Assembly: GCF_001704415.2 (NCBI RefSeq) | Contig: NC_030813.1 | Span: forward strand, 16,820,001-16,884,000 | Direction: 5' to 3' | From: Capra hircus | Taxonomy: Eukaryota > Chordata > Mammalia > Artiodactyla > Bovidae | Length of the DNA stretch: 64,000 bases | Part shown: in pieces, positions 58,455-64,000 of the stretch | How positions within the stretch are numbered: position 1 is the stretch's first letter | How the letters are laid out: each line of letters starts with the position of its first letter | Position numbers and translations under genes: made by a program | Notes under the pieces: model-generated | Told to the model about the DNA's origin: nothing | Database searches by the model: none | Seen by the model: the letters and a program-made list of their open reading frames with translations, nothing else

Positions 58455-58573
58455 GCCTTCATGCAAAGTTTTCTTTGCTGCGGATCCCATCAAAATAGTG
58501 CGAGCCCAGAGGCAGTACATGTTTGACGAGAAAGGTGACCAGTACTTGGACTGCATCAACAACGTTGCCCATG
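58455..58573 (+). CDS. ETNPPL: ETNPPL coding exon 2
   Basis: The exon completes the split glycine and encodes residues 20-58, starting PSCKVFFAADPIKIVRAQRQ and ending LDCINNVAH. This is the N-terminal small-domain segment of class III aminotransferases, where the conserved DxxGxxYLD pattern appears as DEKGDQYLD. The acceptor (tttctag) ends at 58454 and the donor GTAATA starts at 58574. It leaves one base of the next codon (phase 1). Reading through the donor meets a stop in the intron. Confidence 0.97.
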
Positions 58574-58845
58574 GTAATATGCTGTCTTTGTTGTGCCCTG
58601 AAGGATACGTTCATGGATTAAGGCAGCCTTGGCACCGTTAATATTTGTCCCAGGATTTGCAGTGGCTGCAGATCCTCGGCTGAACAGGGCCCTTAGTCCT
58701 AGGCTGGGAAAAACTAGAACAAAATGTGGGAGAGGAACAGGATCAACTTTTCTTTTTTTTTTTTTTTTTGCCTCAGAATCTGCCTCACTTCCCAGGCATT
58801 TCGAATTGTAACTCATTTTGAGGACTTTTGTCTTTTAAATTTTAG
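58574..58845 (+). other. ETNPPL: ETNPPL intron 2
   Basis: A short intron with a T-run at 58751-58769 and an acceptor ttttaaattttag. Confidence 0.9.
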
Positions 58846-59005
58846 TGGGACACTGCCACCCAGAAGTGGTCAAAGCTGCCCAGAAACAGATGGAACTACT
58901 AAATACAAATTCTCGATTCCTCCACGACAACATTGTTGAGTATGCCAAGCGCCTCTCAGCAACCCTGCCGGACAGACTCTCTGTTTGCTATTTTACAAAT
59001 TCAGG
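58846..59005 (+). CDS. ETNPPL: ETNPPL coding exon 3
   Basis: The exon encodes residues 59-111: VGHCHPEVVKAAQKQMELLN through VCYFTNSG. VGHCHP is the conserved GHxHP motif of class III aminotransferases, and FTNSG begins the cofactor-phosphate-binding motif. The donor GTAAGT at 59006 is a perfect consensus. It ends in phase 2, splitting glycine 112. Confidence 0.97.
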
Positions 59006-59481
59006 GTAAGTTTCAAGGTTTTTCCAGCCGTCTCCATTCCCATGAATCTCCTTGTTTCCTCTCTCACACGTCTTTTCTATTTTGATTGCTGGTGGAGGAG
59101 GAATATCTAAACAGGTTTCCTGAGACTCTTACTAATGATGCTGCATGGGGGACCTGACCTCCTGGTTCTTTCACTTGGGCCCACCAGCTCCTTGTAGATA
59201 AAATACCTGACATCGTGTTCCAAGGCTCTTGATGCAGCCTGTAACTGCAGTCCCATGATTAACACGTGCGTGTCACTCAAGACTTTTTCCTACCACGCTT
59301 CTTTGGTGATAGATGGGGAAGGTGCCCCAGTAGGGATCCCTGAACATTTCCCCAGCACAAACACAAAGGAGGAAAGAATAAATTCAAGTGAATAGATATG
59401 TTACAACTTTTAAATTCTGTAAATTCAAATGATTGTATCCCATTCTGTTGAATATTATGCAGACATTAAAAAGTATGTTTT

Positions 59482-59602
59482 GAGGGGAACTCCCTGGCAG
59501 CCCAGTGGTTAGGACTTCAAGCCTCCACTTCAGAGAGCCTGGGTTTGATTCCTGGTCAGGGAACAAAGATCCCACAAGCTGGGAAGTGCAGCAAAAATTT
59601 TT
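59482..59602 (+). repeat. CHR-type SINE
   Basis: ggggaactccctggcagccc, gtttgattcctggtcaggga. Confidence 0.9.
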
Positions 59603-59751
59603 AAAAAATGTATGTTTTTGAAAATACATGTTTAAAGACAGGTGAAAATCTTACCTATTGGGAAGAAAGCTGTCTATACAGCACAAACTCATTTTTAAAA
59701 TGATATATATGTATATATATACTAAAACTAAAAGAGATTCTGTGAATCCTT

Positions 59752-59866
59752 TTCTTTCTGGCCATGCCTGAGTCTTGTGGAATCTTAGTTCCCCACCAGG
59801 GATTGAACCCAGCCCCCTGCAGTAGAAACTCAGAGTCCTAACCACCAGACTGCCAGGGGAGTTCCA
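59752..59866 (-). repeat. CHR-type SINE
   Basis: ttctggccatgcctgagtct, ccaccagggattgaacccag, ending gactgccaggggagttcc. Confidence 0.9.
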
Positions 59867-60394
59867 CACTTCTCTTTTCAATAAAACCCAATTTATAACC
59901 AGAAAATTGTTCTTTTTTTTTTCCTTTGTAAAGAATTAAGACATTTTAGGATCTACTTTGTTGTTGTAAAGCATTCTTGCCTTCAGTGAATTAAATGACA
60001 TAGTATTTGACTTGCCCTTCCAAAGAATCCTATGCTGTCAAAGAATGATTAGCCTTAAAGAGCACTGTCACCAAAGACTGGAGGTGACAGAGCCTGCAAT
60101 AGTATTAATACAAAGAACGTTCTTGAAGTCAACCAGGCTTCAGTCAACACTGGCTCTACCTCTTCTTAGCTGTGAGAACTCATCCTTGTCACTTAACCTC
60201 TCTGAGTCTTCACCCATAAAAAGATGACAATACTTGCCTTGAAGAGTAGTTATGAGAATCAGTATAAGTAAAACAGTATAATGCTTGGCACGTGATAAAC
60301 ATGCCGCAAATGATTACTTTTCCACCTGTGTCCGAGTAGTGTATCTAGACTCTCTACAGCAGATAGAAAGATTACGGTCTTCATTTTTTAAAGT

Positions 60395-60853
60395 CTCGTT
60401 TATCTATCGATCTATTTGTTTTTGGCTGCGCTGGGTCTTCGCTGCTGCCTGGGCTTTTCTCTAGTTGCAGCGAGCAGGGGCTGCTCTCCAGTTGGGGCAT
60501 GGGGCCTTCTCTCTGTGGTGGCTTCTCTTGCATAGCATGAGCTCTAGGTACACAGGCTTCAGTAGTCGCAGCAAGTGGGCTCAGTAGTTGTGGCCCATGG
60601 GCTTAGCTGCTCCTTAGCAAGTGGGATGGAGAAGGCAATGGCAACCCACTTCAGTGTTCTTGCCTGGAGAATCCCAGAGATGGGGGAGCCTGGTGGGCTG
60701 CCATCTCTGGGGTCGCACAGAGTCGGACACGACTGAAGCGACTTAGCAGCAGCAGCAGCAGCAGCATGTGGGATCTTCCTGGGCCAGAGGTTGAACCCCT
60801 GTCTCCTGCATTGGCAGGAGGATTCTTTACCATTGAGCCACCAAGGAAGCCCT
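60395..60853 (-). repeat. CHR-type SINE, split by a Bov-A monomer
   Basis: The left part is tttttggctgcgctgggtct onward. The right part resumes at 60775 (cttcctgggccagaggttga) and ends gccaccaaggaagccc. Confidence 0.93.
60628..60762 (+). repeat. Bov-A monomer with CAG-repeat tail and 12-bp target-site duplication
   Basis: AGCAAGTGGGAT (60616-60627) and AGCATGTGGGAT (60763-60774) flank it. A (CAG)n run occupies about 60745-60765. Confidence 0.93.
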
Positions 60854-61240
60854 GATCTTCATTTTCCAGATAAGAAACTAATCAAGTAGTAGGTCAGCAC
60901 AACACAGTTCAGTGGCCTTCCGGTTAGTGGGACCTTAGACTCCAGTTCCTCCCATTGAGATCACACTTAATATAGGTTTCTTGGGCTTCTCAAAGTTAGT
61001 CCCCTATGATGTGGCTGAACTGGGCCAGAGTTTGAAATGAGCAGAATATCCTTAATTTGTGTTGAGTTTCCTCATGCGTCCCACTGTTTTTTGAAGACAT
61101 CTGGGGAACTTAGGAGGATGATATGAGATGGCTGGTTGGGCAAGATTGAGGGGGAAAAGAGGACCTCAACTTATTTATTTATGCAGTTCTGTGTAGTTGA
61201 AATCTTCAACTTTGAAAATAGCATTTCAAAAGATTTTTAA

Positions 61241-61360
<120 letters not shown>

Positions 61361-61727
61361 TAAGTCTTGGACACGAAACTTCTCAGCAGAAAAGTCCTTC
61401 AGAGATGAAAACACATTGATCCTATCTACACTAATACCAGAAGTATGTACAGAGGAGGCTGGATGGCACAAGGATTTTATTTTACTATTATGTTTAAGAT
61501 TTCAAGGCCAACTCAGGCCTAGAGAACACTTAATTCTTTCCAAGCACCTGGAGGCTCTTTCAGGTCCTGTGGTCATGGTCTCATGGGCTTTGTATGAATT
61601 AGAATTTACTTTCAAACATTAACTATGTATTGAGCCACTGCAATGTGATTATCCACTGTAATTAATTTAAAAGACAGTAATTTAGAGCAAATTTTGAAGA
61701 CTACAAGCAGCCAAGTTAGAAAAAAAG

Positions 61728-61850
61728 GTGGTTTTTTTTTTTTGGCTACATTGTACAGCATGCAGGATCTTAGTTCCCCTACCAGAAATCAAACCCAGAC
61801 TTCCTGCTTTGGGAGCAGAAGTCTTACCCACTGGACTGCCAGAGAAGTCC
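61728..61850 (-). repeat. CHR-type SINE
   Basis: A T-run, tgcaggatcttagttcccct, ending ggactgccagagaagtccc. Confidence 0.9.
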
Positions 61851-62029
61851 CAAATTCATTACAATTTGAGCAAGAAGTTTGACAACAACTATCTTAACTG
61901 AGATTTTTTTTTAATTGTTTCTGCCTGCCCACCCCACTAATCTCACACACAGACGGTTGAACTGAACATGTACCTCATTTCTTACCCATCTATAGGCTTC
62001 TCTTGTTTTATGTGTTGGTTGATGTAGTC

Positions 62030-62510
62030 ATTCTCTATTGTTACTGTAGCAAATTATCACAAACATAGTGGTTTAAGCAACATGAATTGATTCTCTTACA
62101 GTTCTGGAGGTCGGATGTCCAAAATGGGCCTCAGTGGGCTAAAAGTTAGGTGGCGGCAGGGCTGCAATCCTAGAGACTCTAGGGGAAATGTGTTGCCTTG
62201 CCTCCAGCTGCTAGAGGCTGCCTGCCTTGCTTGGCTTTGGGCCCCTTCATTCACCTTCAGAGCCGGCCATGCCATTACTCCAGCCTCTGCTTCCATCACA
62301 TCCCTGAGTCTGACCACCATCCCCCTGCCGCCTTCTTTCCCTTATAAAGACACTTGTAATAACGTTGGACCTTCCAGGGATTATCACTCCATTTCATGAT
62401 GCTTCATCACATCTGCAAGGTCCCCTTTGCCATGTAACATATTCCCAGGTTCTGAGGATTAGAACGTGGGCATCTTTGGGGAGGGCAGGCATGATGCTGC
62501 CTATCACAGA
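62030..62510 (+). repeat. Old mammalian interspersed repeat (family not named)
   Basis: gcaaattatcacaaacatag, cttacagttctggaggtcgg and tgccatgtaacatattccca. Same family pattern as 19720-20215. Confidence 0.65.
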
Positions 62511-62514
62511 ATGG

Positions 62515-62904
62515 ACACTGTGACTGCCCTCTATGCCAGCTACCACAGGCAGCACTGCAGTAAGAACCCTCAGACATATGCCTTTATGGACCTTTCTGAG
62601 GATCTCTTAGGAATAAGCACCCAGAAACAGGATCTCCAGGCCATAGGGGTACTGTAAACATTATTGATTTGACTAAATGCTCCCAGGTCGGTCTCCAGAG
62701 TGGTTGAAACTCTCCACCCAGTGCATGAAATGTTTCATTTCCCCATATCCTAGGCAAAGCCTGAGAGTACTGTGCCTTTTTTTCCTTTAATAGTTTCTGG
62801 TCTAATAAGTATAAAATAATATCAATGTTGTTTTTATTTGTAATTTTCTAATTATGAGATTGAGTATCTCTTCATATACTTATTATATATTTGTGACTTC
62901 CCTT
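62515..62904. repeat. Degenerate old L1-like sequence
   Basis: ggtctccagagtggttgaaa and atttgtaattttctaattat resemble old L1 3' regions, too decayed to bound. Confidence 0.4.
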
Positions 62905-62914
62905 CTGAGAATTA

Positions 62915-63125
62915 GCTTCACTAGTGGCTCAGATGGTAAAGAATCTGCCTGTAATAAGGGAGGCCAGGTTCAATCCCTGGTTTGGGAAGATCCCTTAGAG
63001 AAAGAAATGGCAACCCACTCCAGTATTCTTGCCTGTAGAATCCCATGGACAGAGGAGCCTGGCATGCTACAGTCCATGGGGCTGCAAAGAGCCAGATGCA
63101 ACTAAGCGACTGACCCACTTTTTTC
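62915..63125 (+). repeat. Bov-tA SINE with perfect 10-bp target-site duplication
   Basis: ctagtggctcagatggtaaa through aaagagccagatgcaactaa. CTGAGAATTA lies at 62905-62914 and 63126-63135. Confidence 0.95.
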
Positions 63126-63209
63126 CTGAGAATTATCTGCTTATATTCTTTACCCAGTTTTTCTGTTGGGATTCCCATCCTTGTTTTTGTGGTTGCATGC
63201 ATAGACTGG

Positions 63210-63365
63210 ATCAGAGGATCTCAGCCTAGACTGAGTTTTAGAAATACCTGGGGAAATGTTCTTTTCATAGTGCCAGTGCCCAGGCCTCACCCCAGACCAG
63301 TTAAAGAGAGTCTCTAGAGGTAGAGTCCAGGAAACCAAGTTTCCCAAGTGATTCTTTATGCAAAC
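63210..63365 (+). repeat. MER5-like hAT element
   Basis: gagttttagaaatacctggg, aggcctcaccccagaccagt and tttcccaagtgattctttat fit the MER5 pattern with partly inverted ends. Confidence 0.7.
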
Positions 63366-63369
63366 AGAC

Positions 63370-63880
63370 CATTTTGGAAGTTAGCCTCTTTTATTTGAGA
63401 CATTACAAATATTTTTTCCCAATCTATCACCTGTCTTTTAACGTTGTCCATGGCATCCATCTACCCAAAAAATTTTGCTTGAATCATATGGCAAAACCAA
63501 TACAGTATTATAAAGTAAAATTTACAAATATTTTTTGATTGAATCAAAGAGTTTGCATTTTCATCCTATGGTTTGGTTTTCTAAGTTTTGTTAAAATCTT
63601 TCCCCCGTACATACCCATCACCATCCCTCAGATCACAAAGATGCTCTTCATTTCCTTCTACTATGTGTGTATCTGCTCCTCAGTTAACTCCACCTAGAGG
63701 CCTCTGTGTTGCCATTTACACATGGCTGAGCTTGCTTCTGTCCCAGTCGTAACTTTGTTCTTATTCCAGTACCATACTAATTTCATGGCTATTGCTTTGT
63801 AGGATGTTTTAATCTATGGTAGAGGAAGTACTCCCTCTTTGCTTTATCTATTCATGGGCCTTTTATAATTTCCAGAGAGA
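63370..63880. repeat. Old L1 remnant
   Basis: ttccagtaccatactaattt, then ttgctttgtaggatgtttta is a decayed L1 ORF2 segment. The 63490-63540 part may be separate. Confidence 0.5.
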
Positions 63881-63885
63881 GACAG

Positions 63886-64000
63886 CGGAGAAGGCAGTGG
63901 CACCCCACTCCAGTACTCTTGCCTGGAAAATCCCATGGATGGAGGAGCCCGGTGGGCTGCAGTCCATGGGATCGCTAAGGGTCAGATAGGACTGAGCGAC
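63886..64000 (+). repeat. Bov-A/Bov-A2 SINE, cut by the window end
   Basis: ggagaaggcagtggcacccc through ggtcagataggactgagcga. The second monomer, if any, lies beyond the window. Confidence 0.92.

Noticed and set aside
62466..62657. 63-residue frame in ETNPPL intron 4 as a candidate exon
   Set aside because: It does not match ETNPPL after ITLDH, lacks matching splice signals and lies in old repeat DNA.

Overview
This is genomic DNA from a ruminant (bovid-like artiodactyl). The repeats show it: BovB (RTE-type) LINEs, Bov-tA and Bov-A/Bov-A2 SINEs, CHR-type tRNA-derived SINEs and a near full-length bovine-type L1. They lie over an older mammalian layer of MIR, L2, MER5-like and old L1 pieces. 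The sequence alone does not separate cattle from sheep, goat or deer. Almost all long open reading frames here are retrotransposon debris or antisense shadows of it.

Two real protein-coding genes are present, both on the + strand. The left end holds the 3' end of COL25A1, the transmembrane collagen XXV. It has a 26-codon collagen exon (397-474), a 13-codon exon (2292-2330) and a terminal exon at 7859 whose first three bases are the TGA stop, followed by a long 3' UTR. The right end holds the start of ETNPPL (ethanolamine-phosphate phospho-lyase, formerly AGXT2L1). It has a GC-rich promoter near 55.1-55.7 kb and four coding exons (55708-55763, 58455-58573, 58846-59005, 61285-61359) covering residues 1 to about 137. 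The rest of the gene lies beyond the window. COL25A1 followed by ETNPPL on the same strand matches the gene order I know from human 4q25.

Between them (about 13-55 kb) lies a gene-free interval that has served as a landing zone for retroposons. From left to right it holds: an old L1 3' end split by Bov-tA; an L2 split by an RPL10 processed pseudogene that was itself hit by a Bov-tA; MIR and SINE clusters; a 7.8-kb dead L1 with a target-site duplication (25049-32884); a BovB with intact ends but an internal deletion (37765-40893); a U6 snRNA pseudogene; several ERV-type LTRs, two of them solo with recognisable duplications; and three more BovB fragments between 44975 and 53524.

I found no sign of an undescribed biological system. 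The most useful observations are the first-triplet stop codon of COL25A1, the repeat-free 7 kb around its 3' end, the nested insertions with readable target-site duplications (which give relative ages), an unidentified insert of about 430 bp in an L2, and long inverted BovB copies.
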